Assembly (NCBI RefSeq): GCF_028476545.1
Contig: NW_026732030.1
Coordinates: 310,001 to 374,000, forward strand
DNA from: Physella acuta
Lineage: Eukaryota > Mollusca > Gastropoda > Physidae
Length of the DNA stretch: 64,000 nucleotides
Direction of reading: 5' to 3'
A model generated the notes under the pieces. It worked only from the letters and a program-made list of their open reading frames with translations, was not told the DNA's origin and did no database searches. The position numbers were made by a program, and so were the translations under genes. The stretch's first letter is position 1, and every line of letters starts with the position of its first letter. This document shows positions 1-11,694 of this stretch, one piece after another.

Positions 1-241
1 GTGTCAACTTTTTATGCGCCATATTGGCTGTTGACTCTTATTTCAGCCTACTTTTCTTTTTGGATTATTTCTCTTTGAATTTAGCTCATTTTGAAAATAT
101 CAAATCCTGTAGAACTACATTTTCTCTAAAAAAAAAAAAAAACAAAAAAAAAAAACAACTGAAGTATCCTTATAATTAGCTAATGTTTAATAAAAATTAT
201 GTTTTTGCAAATCTTACCATTAATTTCTTTTTTTTCACCAG

Positions 242-415
242 CTGTATTTATCAGATAAGGATTTCATGCAAATTCTGAACATGCCAAGAACAGAATTTTA
301 CAGGATGCCGGCCTGGAAGCAAAAACAAATATTAAAATCTGCCAAGTTGTTTGTTTCTGCTAGTAAAACTCAAGACAATTATTTAACTAGTCATAATGAA
401 GTAAAGGCTGCATAG
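242..415 (+). CDS. Terminal exon of a villin-headpiece protein (supervillin-like), 5' part outside window
   Basis: An acceptor (polypyrimidine tract then CAG ending at 241) opens a 57-codon reading frame that ends in TAG at 413-415. It begins LYLSDKDFMQILNMPRTEF and continues with YRMPAWKQKQILKSAKLF, the C-terminal half of a villin headpiece: the YLS-x-x-DF start, the EF/Y-x-x-(L/M)P-x-WK core and the KxAKLF end are all present. Headpieces bind F-actin at the membrane-associated cytoskeleton. The wording YLSDxDF and (L/M)PAWKQ resembles supervillin more than villin, dematin or ABLIM as I remember them, so supervillin-like is a tentative assignment. Oddity: about 20 residues follow the KLF at which headpieces normally stop. 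An AATAAA-rich stretch near 633-645 could be the polyadenylation signal. Certain: a headpiece end. Unsure: which family member. Confidence 0.8.
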   Translation: MYLSDKDFMQILNMPRTEFYRMPAWKQKQILKSAKLFVSASKTQDNYLTSHNEVKAA

Positions 416-1040
416 AAAACTATGAAACTTAAATGACAAAGCTATTAAATGTTAATTTAATGTTAATATTATTATATATTGATATATTATGTGTACAGTT
501 GCCCATCTTATTAAAGATTTATATTTGATGGTATATTATGTATATTATTGTATTATTAAACAGTTGTACTTTTAAACTAAAGAGCTAGGACAAAATGGTG
601 TTATCTTTGTTGCACAGCTTTAAACTTATTGAAAATAAATAAAATATTACTCTAGTAGTCTAAAATTATACACCTATTACTTTTACATACAAATACAAAT
701 TTCATTTATATATTGGGATTACTAAAGAAATAAAATTTAATGTCATGTTTAAGTTTAACATTTTCTTCCAACTACTTTTGATACAATGCATTCGGTTTTA
801 CATTATTGAGACTTGTAACACACATTAGCAATCTGTCATGAAACCTAAATAAATTTAATTTAAAATTGGGTTTGTGATTTTAAATATTTAAATGAGCACA
901 CAAATTACAAATGTTGCTAGCAGCATGTCATTATTTGGACATTGCTAGAGATGAAACAGTAGGAGAGGAGCTACAGGTTAGAATGCTTTGAGCATGAACG
1001 GGAAATTTTTAAAAATTGAAAGCAGCCATCCGTGACCACA
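416..1040. other. AT-rich 3' flank of the headpiece gene, no gene seen
   Basis: Very AT-rich sequence, probably the 3' UTR (to about 650) and then spacer. No open frame with coding character was seen on either strand. Confidence 0.5.
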
Positions 1041-1600
1041 GTTTACAATGAAAAGATCCAGCAGTACTTGTTATCTCCCCTTAGAACCACAGCTCACTAG
1101 ACTGGTGTGGTCTGTTGCGCATGCCTGGAGGGGGTGGGTCGGCGTGCGTGCCTGCTGTTGGTGTCCCACATGGTCCCCACGTAGAGAATTATATATACGA
1201 GCCGACCCGCGGCATATGCCACTATTTAGTTGTTTTATTTTCTACTTTTCAGTAATTCATGATTTGTGAATTCGACAGTAGCAATGCTGTCACTGAAAAT
1301 ATTTCCTTTAAAACACTGAAACCCTCCTTTCCCCCAACCCCCCCCCCCCCCCTCAGTGAAAGCAGCCCCTCTTAGTTACCTCCCCTAAGGTTAAAATAGC
1401 TTCAAACTAAATTATCTGCCCCTAATAGCCGTCACTAAACCCGGCTCTACTATTGTAAACATTTAGCGTAAACCACAGCTCACCAGACCATGTGGGGGTG
1501 GTAGGGATATGCCTAGAGAGGGGCCTGCTAGGCGCGCTTACACCTTGGTCTTTTCTATGGTATCCAATAAGAGAATTATATATATAGATAGATTCTACAT
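1040..1600. repeat. Interspersed repeat with two partial copies; relatives at 7060-7500 and 36.2-36.65 kb
   Basis: The words ACCACAGCTCAC, CATGCCTGGAG and GAGAATTATATATA occur near 1086-1190, in altered form near 1473-1575, and again at 7328-7465. The segment TTTTCTACTTTTCAGTAATT with a following GAATTC recurs at 7076-7115 and, in reverse complement, at 36245-36300 and 36545-36600. This marks a dispersed, non-coding repeat family. A poly-C run lies at 1340-1352 and GATA-type microsatellite at 1585-1640. Confidence 0.6.
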
Positions 1601-1959
1601 TAGATAGATTAGATAGATATCTATATATAGATAGATTCTACATCATAGTTAGGGAAAAGTTTATAACTAATTCATAATTCTAATAGGATATTGCAATGAA
1701 CTACTTCAGAAAATGCTGACGCTGGTTAACATTCATCCAGATACCACGGACATATTTCAAACACTCATGTAAAAACTCCCTACACGGGTCTAGAAACTAT
1801 TTTCTACTAAATTAGAGAGGTTAAGTAAACTCAAATGTTCAAATACGTGAATTGTGTAAATGTCATAGAGAGGGTTAGTTAACTTGAGTGAATATTCAAA
1901 TACCGGTATGTAAATGTGTAGAATGTCTAAGAGATGTTTAGTTAACTTAAATATTCCTT

Positions 1960-2049
1960 CAGTGGCGTAGATCGTCTCAAGGGGGTGGGGGTTCCAATTT
2001 TTACCCGGGGTCAAACTTTCGATTTGCGAAGTAATGACATACAGCTTGT

Positions 2050-2131
<82 letters not shown>

Positions 2132-2215
2132 CACGTATATAGAACGTGTTAAATATTCGGCGCCTTTTTATGCTCATTTCGCTCCCCCTACAACGAAAAC
2201 CTGGATACGCCTCTG
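1960..2215. mobile_element. Miniature inverted-repeat element, CAGTGGCGTAG family, with (TA)n core
   Basis: The left end reads CAGTGGCGTAGATCGTCTCA and the right end is an imperfect inverted copy (CCTGGATACGCCTCTG). The interior holds a (TA)n tract. Other family members here carry 8-bp target duplications; no clear duplication flanks this copy, so one end may have decayed. Confidence 0.6.
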
Positions 2216-2231
2216 CTCAGAATGGTTATAT

Positions 2232-2235
<4 letters not shown>

Positions 2236-2312
<77 letters not shown>

Positions 2313-2322
2313 CTACATATTT
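2236..2322. repeat. (TA)n microsatellite
   Basis: Nearly pure alternating TA for about 85 bp just right of the miniature element. Open frames made of Tyr-Ile repeats here are artefacts. Confidence 0.95.
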
Positions 2323-2852
2323 AATTATAAACGTCAAAACAAACCAATAATTACTTTAGAATGTAATACAGTTGTTTAACATTATTCGTGTCTTCAAGTT
2401 TTATTTGTCTACAATCAGAATTAAATATATCGTCATCATTAATTCTAAAGTATTACAGCATAATGAAAGTTTTTAAAATCAGAGTTGGTATAAAAACACG
2501 CTTTAAAAATTATAGAAAAACATCCGGAATAATCGCTTACATTTAACTAAATTAGCAGTCTTTAAGTTCAGATCATACATCTTTTAATAAACTACTGCAT
2601 TTTGTGTTCTTTAAAGATCATTTTTTAACATAGTGATCAGGTACAGGTAAGAAGGGCAGTAAGTCATGGAAGTTGTGTGAATGTTTGCCTACCTTTCAAA
2701 CTAAAGCTCTTGTAGATTTTAAAATATTTTTCTACGCAAAAAATATCTGCTATAGTAGACCTGGTTTTATTTATTTTTATTTTACAAAACCACTTTCAAG
2801 ATGCATGAAAAACATAATTTTTGAAAAAAAAATTCATTGTTTTTTGGTCGGA

Positions 2853-2923
2853 ACTGGGCCCCTAAACGTCCTGGGCCCCCCCGCATTGCGGGGTCTGGCG
2901 GTATGGTAGTTCCGCCCCTGACT
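2853..2923 (-). mobile_element. DNA-transposon end (CAGGGGCGGAACTACC type), partial
   Basis: Read on the minus strand the segment starts CAGGGGCGGAACTACCATAC and is GC-rich and palindromic (GGGGTCTGGC near a run of C), as in ends of non-autonomous hAT-like elements. The partner end was not found. Family unassigned. Confidence 0.35.
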
Positions 2924-2960
2924 GACAGTAACAGTGTCTTTAAAAACGCATGATGGGAGG

Positions 2961-3172
2961 GAGTGTTTCTTCCAGACTTTTTACTCCGGGAGAGGCACTT
3001 GATATTTTCGGGGTGGGGGGGGGGGGTCAACATTTGGGGGGGGGGGGGGGGCGGTCACTAGTAAAAGTGTATGTTTACTATGTAAATTCCATCTAGTTCG
3101 GGGGGAGTGGGGCGGTAGACTTTCTTGGGGGGGGGGGGGCTCTGCCGCCCGAAGAGATCCCTGAAAGAAACT
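2961..3172 (+). mobile_element. G-run miniature element, AGTGTTTCTTCCAGACTTTT family
   Basis: Begins AGTGTTTCTTCCAGACTTTT and ends with GAAGAGATCCCTGAAAGAAACTCTG split over its terminus, the same order of modules as the copies at 12369-12630 and 56303-56534. Long poly-G runs separate short conserved words (CACTTGA, CGGTAGACTTTCTT). The target duplication is degraded here. Confidence 0.65.
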
Positions 3173-3416
3173 CTGGTGGGAAGGGAGGCACATCACGTGC
3201 TGAAATGTGCTGCCTTTAAATCACAGTCAAACAAATTAGAATAGAGTTCTATAACTTTAAATGTAGATGTTTTCTTTAATGGAAGATAACATTTAGTCAA
3301 ATTAATGTTACAATTTTTTCTGTGCGTGTACTGAGCTACACATCTTTCTGCCCTTAATTATTTGAAGGGTTGCCGCCCCTAGTAATTCATGTTTTTAGAT
3401 TACTAACAATAACAAT

Positions 3417-6400
3417 ATGGCGTCTAACAGGAGAACTTCGCGATCACGAAGTTCACCATCATTTTCTTCTAAAAGAAAAAAGCTAAACAGTGTAAATATT
3501 TGAATGGTGCATTTAAGTGCGGTAATCTATCGTTTTAGCGTAATCAATTCGGCTGCAGTAGAAATGTGCGGGAGAAGTAACTGATGAATATATTTGTTTA
3601 AAAAAGTATATTTATTTAAGTCAAATTTTACAAAATTAAACAGATAATTGATTTAAAATAACAATCAGTGACCAAAACAATTTAAAATACCATGAAACTA
3701 ACTTTAAACGAGGTGTTTGAGATAAATATTTCTTGATAAAAACAGCGGCCATCTTTCCAAATAAAATTTAGAGTAGTTTCCCTTGATAAAAATGTCTATT
3801 CGTATGTATATACTATATTGTGTTGATTTTGTTGTTTAATATACATAGCTGTCAATTCTTAGGTCGTCCATATTCTTCATAAATGACGTTGGACTCAAAA
3901 TATGGGACGGGGTAAAATATTTTTTTTTAAATGATGAAGGGTATATTCGTTTTGGATAGAAATTGTGATTAAGGGTTCGGGTATAGTAAAACTGCGATAT
4001 GATATTAAATCATCATCTTGCTTTTAGTGATGATTGGGGGAAAGGGAATTCATCGGGAAAAGTATGACGTCATTTCTTGCTTTTAGTGATGATTGGGGGA
4101 AAGGGAATTCATCGGGAAAAGTATGACGTCATTTATGGGTGATCCATTTATGCCTAGTTGCTTATTTTGTTTCTAGACATTAGTCACAGGCTACACTTTT
4201 TCTGAATTAAGATTATTGTGTTTATGAAAATAGGTTTAAATTTTAATTAGTTACATTTGAATACCACATGGTTTTTTATTTTCTTTGCCTTCTGCTTTCA
4301 TCAGTTTTTTTTTTTCGGTAGTCGATGTTTACCCCTCCCCACCATCCATTATTACAAAAACAAAAAAACACCCACTATATAGTGATATCTCCCTCAAGAA
4401 AAAAACGAGTTCAACCTATAGTTCGTAGGAGAATTAGAATCATCACTTATTCTTCTGTTCAAAAAAAAAGAAATACGTCATTTTTCTCAACCCCGCCGTT
4501 TCATCCCCCACTAAGCACAACGTCACCACTTTCGCGGCGCGCGTGACGTCATTTGTCATTAGGCTAATGTTAGAGGAAGAGATACTGCGTAATTAAAAAA
4601 AAAAAACAGGCACTATGGCGTTGAGACGTTAGCGACGTTTAGGCTGACGAATAGATCTAAATGACTTTAGTTCGGTAAATTATATTGGTGTTTAATTTAT
4701 TACAGTGGCATGCTGTTCTCCCTCTACTATACAAATTCACGTGCTTTTAATTTCTGCAACCTGCTGCCCTGAGACGTTCGGCTCTAAAATGCCCGTGACA
4801 CAGCGGCTTCCGTAAAGGCATTTAGGCTTCCGGTCCCACCTATAAACTTCGTCCGTCCATTTTAAGCTACACGCAAAACTTGTGATTTATATGTGGACAT
4901 AGCGGCGCTAGAGATGGTGTCAACAGGGACACCTCCTAAGCTCAGCTCTTAAAGGTGCTCCGCACTTTATAAAAGACAAATTGATGTTCAGATATCGTCG
5001 GACGCGGGCTTTTTGCCGACGGCCGTATTCTTAATGCACCGTCTTAGAGGCTTTCCACTGCTTGCACTATATTAAACTCAGGCCTATAGTGAGCTCTGGC
5101 TTCACATTAGCTGCTGTCGTATTAAGAGTTGATCTTTTGTTATGCCTCATGTCGCGAAACTTACTGTTTTGTCCAATTTTACCTGCAAGCCAATAACTGT
5201 CCTGGACTCTTGTCGAATATCTTTGCCAGGAGCTATTTGGTTTGAGCCTTATTATCAGAAGTTAATTAATTTGGAATCAATATAGCGAGGCCTATTTTCG
5301 TCGGTAGGCATTTAGTGGCAGGCCCTTTTTGGCGGGGATGATGTGCTGAGGTTGTTTTACACCGCTTAGTACAACAGGCATGCAATAGTTATGAACAAAT
5401 GTATGCATGAAAACGAACGCTTTATAGAAGTCTTCCATAATTGACGTCACGCATCCCCCCCCCCCCCCCCCGATCACCCCTTCATTACAGGTCATAAAAT
5501 GCGGTCCTGCGTAAGTTGACGTCACATTAGCATAGCATATGTGACATCGTTTATGCACAACCCCATATCACTCATTTTGGTTTTTTGGTATCAACATTTT
5601 GACAACAAAGGTTATTCAAAATGTACATTGGAGGTTAGGACTTTCACATCTACCATAAATGACATCGTGCACTTAAGGGGTGGAGTAACTGGTTTTGAGA
5701 CGACGTTTTACGTGGGAAGTGGGAGGGGTAAGAAACGTGAAACTTTATGTATTTCGCCTAATACAAAAATGCTGAACAAAAAATTCTTTTTCGTTAGAAT
5801 TATGGCTTGACTTTTTAACAGGCAGGGCAAAAAGTTAATTTTCGACATTACGACTATTTCGTGACGGTGAAAATGGGGGTGGGGGGGGGGGGGAGAGAGT
5901 TAAGGTGAAGAGAGGTCAAAAAACGTGACGTCATTTTTATTAAATCTCTAATAAAAGGATTAAAAAACATGAAAATATGAAATGAAAATAGCAAACAAAC
6001 AATAACAATTAACTCAAACTAATAGTTAAATAAACATTAGATCTAGATCTAGTAGTAGTAGCTGTACAAAAATCGGGATTTTCTTAATTTATAAAAAATT
6101 GCATCTCATAATAATAATTCTAGAACTGATGATGTTTATTGTCAGTCAATTAAATTGTTTAAAGAACAGAAATTTAAAAAAAAACGCATACTCTGTATTT
6201 AAAAACAAGACAATCGTATTTAACAGCAAACAGCAATACATGTCCATACAAATAGAAATTAAGGGGAAATGACTCAAAATAATACTTTCTTAAGATGGCC
6301 GCTGTTTTTGATAGCAAATTTAGTATTTGGAACATCGTTGTTAAACGTTAATTTCATGATATTTTTATTGATTTAACCTTAAATTGTGATTTAATATTCA

Positions 6401-9400
6401 ATTATCTTTAGTATTTTAATACAATATCAAAAATATATTCATATTTGAGCCATATTCATTAGTTACTTTATCCCTACATTACTAGCACCGGCCGAATTGA
6501 TTACGCTAAAACGATAGATTACCTTTAAGTGCATTAGTTTATTAATTAAGTAGGCACGCTACATTGTTTTTATAATGTATTACTCTGTTTTCCTAAAAGT
6601 CTGACCACCAGTTAGTTATGAATTAGAATCTTGAATCTAGCTCAGTAGTAGTACTATTAATGTACAAAAACGTAACCTCATTGTCAAGGCTTTAATAGAG
6701 CTATTCTATTAAGTATATTGTCATATGTTTGTGTCAAATATTATAGATAAACCTACAACCCCCCCTCAAAATTGCAGTTCAATTTTGTTTAAAACATCGA
6801 TATTTTTCTAAAATCTTATCTGAACTCTGTCAAAATAGAGTATTTTAATCAATTGCTATTACAATTTATAAAACGCGAAATAACGTCTAAAATTCGTTTT
6901 TTAACATTGCTTTTTTATTAATATGCACCATCTGAACCCCCCCTCCCCCTCATCACACACCGTCATAAAATTACAGACCCCCCTGTCCCCAACGAGTGTG
7001 ACGTCATTTATGGACGACCCCTTAGGGCTTAGGCCTATGGCTATTTTAAATTTAGGGGGGGGGCCTAGTTGTTTTATTTTCTACTTTTCAGTAATTCTTC
7101 ATAATTTGTGAATTCATCACTACCAATGCTGCTACTGAAAATATTTTTTCTTTAAAACACTATCAGTAGCTCATGCCCTGTGATGACAGTTTACAGACAA
7201 CAATTAAAAGATCAAGCATAACTTGTTATTACCTCCCCTTAGTTCCAAATCATTAAAAAAAAAAAATTATCTGCCCCTAATATCATTCACTAATTTGACC
7301 TGGCTCTATGATTGTAAACATTTGGCATGAACCACAGCTCACCCGACGTGTGGGGGTGGTAGCGTTATGGTCTGTTCAGCATGCCTGGAGAGCGAGGGAG
7401 GGGAACGTTCAGCGTGGGTATACATTGTGTCCCGCATGGTCCCTCCATGCAGAGAATGATATATATAGACCTAGTCCCTTGTACACAAATGCACATTGTC
7501 CTGAAATAAGATTATATCATAAAATATGTTTGTTAGTTTTGATAAGTATAAAACTGTTTGAAATTTGTTCTATCACTATGCAGAGTTCTGATTCATTCTC
7601 TTCATTTCCCTTCCATATCTATTACTTGCACTATTTATTGCACCCTGTTTTTTTTTTCTTGTTTTCTGGTCTCTTCTGTTTTTTTTCTCTTATAGATAGA
7701 ACTACTTCAAGTTTTTTGCTCTTGATTCTGTTTTTGTCCTTCTAACAATTCCAAAAATTCTTTTTCAATGAAAGCTTATTATTATTTATTCCTTTGTTGA
7801 AAGTTTTCACCAAAAACTATACTGATGAGTGAAATAGATCTAGGTGGTTGAAATCCATATATGTAGCTTTTAAAGTTTTGTATTTTTAAAAATCAAGCTT
7901 TTTAGAGTGATCTAACATAGAATTTCAAGAACACATTAAAATTTGTTTTAATTAATTTCTTTTATTCTTTACGTTTCAGCCATTGGTGCCTAAATTGCTA
8001 GAACCAGAACAAGAGGATGGAGAAACTGTGACAGTAGCAGATGTTGATGATGGAGAAAATTTGACAGTAGCAGATGTGGATGATGGAGAAAATTTGCTAA
8101 TAACAAATGTGGATGATGTAGAAAGTTTGACAGTAGCGGATGTGGACGATGGAGAAAATTTGACAATAGCAGATGTAGATGATGGAGAAAATTTGACAAT
8201 AGCAGATGTGGATGAATCTGAAATAGCTGAAGAGATAGTTGTGACAGTTGATGTGACTACCTCCAATGAGGATGTCACACATACATCAGATAGTTTAAAT
8301 GATTCCTTGGCAACTATACAGACAACTGTCACGGTCCCAGGTGGCCAGGTAGTAACTGAAGACACAACTGAGTCAGATAGACCCAGCTCCGCATTTGTTT
8401 TTAAAGATTCTAATTTTGTTGTAAGTACAAATTAATAAATCTTCCATTTAAACACTCTATTTTTGCCCAAATTAGACTCGATATTCAAATGTAATTGGGG
8501 AAGATAATAAAACATTGTGAATTATTTTTATTAGGATTTTAAAATTGGAATATAAGTTTATTGAATTAGTTTTATTAAATATATATATATTTCTAAATTT
8601 CTGCTGGTTTTCAATATAGCTTTTTTTTTCTCATTATTCTCAATCATAATCTTTTAGATTTTCTGGAGTGCAGTGTTAATTGAATGGATCTAGATCTCTA
8701 CCTAAAACTATAGATTTAAAAAATCCATATTTAAAATATGATGTATACTAAGCATTTCTTTGGAGTGTTAGTTGTTTTCTAAGACGTGAAAATTACATTA
8801 ACCTCAATGGACACAAAATAGAACATGGATTTTGTGGGTTTTTATTAAAGCTGGTGGATATTTTAGTTTTATGTTATACAAATACTTTTGTTAATGTAAA
8901 GCCTTACTACGTTTTTAAGGTCCTTGTTTTTATTTTCAGCATTCTAGTAAAGGCATTGCTGGAAATAAAAGGACAAGGGTGTGGAAAAATCTGAAGCAAA
9001 TAGTTGCAGCAGAGAGGGCGCTGCAGTGGGGACCAGATGATGTCACTTGTGAGCTTTTGATTTACTTATGTAGACTTCAAAAAAATTAAAAATAAATAAC
9101 CTACCTCTTATGAGGAGTTTTAAAATTAAATAGCATTATAATGTCTTTTTTGTTTTATTTTACTTAATAATTATAATTTTAACATTATAACTCTTAAATT
9201 TGTTGTATAGCGCAGTGTAAAAACCAAGTTATTACTTAATAATCTACTTTCCAGATGGTTCAATTGATGCGCCTCCATCTTTTCGACCTGCTAAAAAGTA
9301 TTCAGACATTTCAGGGCTTGAGGTATGTTGTTTTTAGGGTCTAGTACATTACCTCCCACCCATCCTGTTCAATATCTCCCTTCCCTGTTAACAACCCTCT

Positions 9401-9665
9401 TACACAAATATCTATTACATTGACACCAACCAAACAAAAAACTTTGTTTTGAACATTTATCTTTGTGAACTACGCTTTTATCTTTCATATGAAATAGTAA
9501 ACAATAAACTTAACCCGAATTTATTTTCTTCAGGCAAAATATACAGACCCACGCACAAAAATGCGGTATGCTAATTCAGACGAGTACAGGAGGGTCCATT
9601 TATTACCTAATGATATCATAACTGGATGTTTGCAACTTCGTAAAGCTAATACTCTAATGCCTTGA
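3417..9665 (+). CDS. INO80C: INO80 complex subunit C
   Basis: Five exons: 3417-3491, 7980-8420, 8940-9048, 9255-9322 and 9534-9665, total 825 nt, 274 residues. All junctions have GT/AG ends and matching phases. The C-terminal half is diagnostic: WKNLKQIVAAERAL, SIDAPPSFRPAKKYSD, then KYTDPRTKMRY and a final LRKANTLMP, matching the YL1-C type domain of INO80C/Ies6, a subunit of the nuclear INO80 nucleosome remodeller. Exon 1 (MASNRRTSRSRSSPSFSSKR, basic and Ser-rich like other INO80C N-termini) is a less certain choice, made because its donor T|GTAAAT is phase 0, as exon 2 needs. Exon 2 is unusual: residues about 38-95 hold six acidic repeats of about 11 residues (VADVDDGENLT), so the protein is clearly longer than the human one (about 190). 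Intron 1 is 4.5 kb and full of repeats. Confidence 0.93.
3509..3835 (+). repeat. Left arm of a large imperfect inverted repeat
   Basis: GGTAATCTATCGTTTTAGCG (around 3521) is repeated as its reverse complement at about 6506-6525. Similarity continues inward with indels: AGTAACT(G/A)ATGAATAT, CATGAAA(C/T)TAAC, AAAAACAGCGGCCATCTT and a Tn-rich CTATT(C/T)GTATG word. The arms are about 310 bp and enclose about 2.4 kb. Confidence 0.7.
4017..4134 (+). repeat. Perfect 59-bp tandem duplication
   Basis: Two adjacent copies of a 59-bp unit starting CTTGCTTTTAGTGATGATTG and ending TATGACGTCATTT, with no difference that I can see. Both contain the palindrome TGACGTCA. Confidence 0.9.
4065..7006. repeat. 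Repeat-derived region with seven TGACGTCA palindromes (INO80C intron 1)
   Basis: TGACGTCA occurs at 4065, 4124, 4544, 5442, 5517, 5926 and 6999, often as GTGACGTCATTTATGG or its reverse, with GACGACCCC or GGTCGTCC nearby (3862, 7010). This looks like remnants of a repeated element. No coding frame recognised. Confidence 0.45.
6236..6545 (-). repeat. Right arm of the large inverted repeat
   Basis: Reverse-complement partner of 3509-3835; see that entry for shared words. Confidence 0.7.
7060..7500. repeat. Interspersed repeat, copy related to 1040-1600
   Basis: Shares TTTTCTACTTTTCAGTAATT, ACCACAGCTCACC and CATGCCTGGAGAG words, in the same order of blocks as near 1040-1600, inside INO80C intron 1. 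Confidence 0.55.
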
Positions 9666-10276
9666 GTTATAATATGTTATGTTTTTATTAAAAAATACTT
9701 TATAAGGAAGTATCTGTTGTTTTTTTCTTAAATGTTTTACATTTTGTTGCAAAACATAACTTGTTGGCTGTAATAGCAATTGAATGCACAAAAAATGTGC
9801 CCTGTTCACCCTTTAATTTACGATGGATTTTTACCTGTATTGTGACCGCCCATCTTTGAAGAATGGATTATCATCTACACCCTACTTTAAATGATCTCCT
9901 TACCAGAATCTGTCTATGAAAGTTTCCCAAGACAAGTGTTGTTTTAAATAACATCAGCTTTAGTATAAGGATTCGGATAAGGTTGATCGACTTGGATTAG
10001 GTACAACGTTTTTGATAGGGTTAGCATTAACAATATTAAGTTGTTTGACTCAAAGCAATACAAACAATAGTTTACTAGTCTACCATTATTACGAAGATAC
10101 CATTGACATGGTTTATACAGGTGTAAAACATCACACACCCCGTAGATTGTCATTTTTACTGTATTGTATAGGGCAGTATAAGTATAAGAAGACAAGAGAC
10201 TTTGAGAGCCTTACATGATTTTGTGCATGTCTCTATTTGATTTGATATGTGGTGCAGGGCTGTATATGATGTAGAG

Positions 10277-11351
10277 CAGGGGTCTCCAAACTACGGGCCG
10301 CATCCGGCCCGCGAGGTACTCTCATCCGGCCCCTGGGATCTTTATGTCCACGGAAAAATCAACGTTTGTTGGAGGTGGCTGAGGAACTTTTACCAGAAAA
10401 TTCAAAACAATTTGAAAATGTAGCTTTGGCTACAAATCCATTTGCCCGCAGTGTTTCAGACACTGGTGAAGATGGTAAATTTAATACGGTAACATGGGCT
10501 CAGAGACATGTTGAAAGATACAAACAAGGAATCGCAAGATTTACAATATTGCACAGTAGCAAGTTGTGAGAAAATTCAGAGCAGAGTATTTAAGTTAAGA
10601 AAGAAAATAGGCTACTTCCTGGAAAGTAAAAGCAAGCCACAGCCATTAATGTCTGATAAAGAGTGGGTATAGGAATTGGCCTATGCTGCAGACATAACTA
10701 TCTATTTAAATTTTCTGAACCTAAAATCAAGAGAGGGAAATCTAGTTTCTTATCTATACACCCGCCTTCAGATCCAAACTTGTCATGTTTTTGGAACAAG
10801 CACAGGCCAACGACTTTACGCACTCTCAGCAGTGCAAGGTCTTCATGGATAAACTAACAGCTGAGTTCCCCACGTTATTTCCAAGCGAGATCATCAAAGA
10901 CCTCCCGCTGCAGTTTCAGTAGCGGTTTTCTGACTTGGATTCAAAGGCAGAAGAAGTGAAACTGTTTCAAAATAGGCCTACATTTGAAGCAAATGTGCCC
11001 ATTTGAACTACGGCTGGAGGTCATAGAATTGCAAGCAAACAACATCCTTAGAGACAAGTTCAAAGAAGGCCTGGTGGGTTTTTATAAGTTTTTGCTAAAG
11101 AAAGACTTTCCTACTATAAACTTTTGCATCAAAGTACCTTTCAAAGTTTGGAACAACATACCTGTGTGATTGAAATACGTGAAGAACAATATGAGAACAA
11201 ACTTGGACCTCGAGTGTTTTGTCGGGCCCCGACAGTGTTTCTTTCAGTCTATTTTTAATCCAAGACGTGGAGGATGGGGGACACTTGAAAAATTGGTATA
11301 TAATTCTATATAATTTATATTTAGTCGGGCTGAAAAGTTTGGAGACCCTTG
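10277..11351 (+). mobile_element. hAT DNA transposon, degenerate, GTF2IRD2/ZBED-type transposase
   Basis: Ends are CAGGGGTCTCCAAACTACGG and its inverted partner AGTTTGGAGACCCTTG. They are flanked by 8-bp copies ATGTAGAG (10269-10276) and TTGTAGAG (11352-11359), differing at one base. Inside, three stretches resemble hAT transposases of the GTF2IRD2 type: VAEELLPENSKQFENVALAT (10369 on), MDKLTAEFPTLFPSEIIKDL (10847 on) and ELRLEVIELQANNILRDKFK (11002 on) followed by EGLVGFYKFL. They lie in different frames with stops and with a large internal deletion between the first and second, so the copy is dead. Confidence 0.85.
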
Positions 11352-11694
11352 TTGTAGAGGGTTGTAGCAGATTGCAGCAACAGAAAATAAATGTTGATCT
11401 TTTTTCTTCCCTTGAATAAATTTCGATTTTCTTTCATTGAATCAATCAATAAATCGTCCCTTAAGCTCTTTTGTGGACGTTTGCACCATAGCTGATTCTC
11501 CCGTAATTCTCTGCAATTCTTCTGGGCAGGTTTTCTTTCAGACCTTTTTCTCGGAGGGGAGGGGGGTGGGAAGGGAGGGACTTGAGACTTAGAAGACACA
11601 AATTCCGAGGAGAATGGGAAAAACGCTAATTAAGGTATATAGGGCCAACTTTCTACAAACTTTTTTTTTCTATTATGTATTGGCAGGTGTCATA

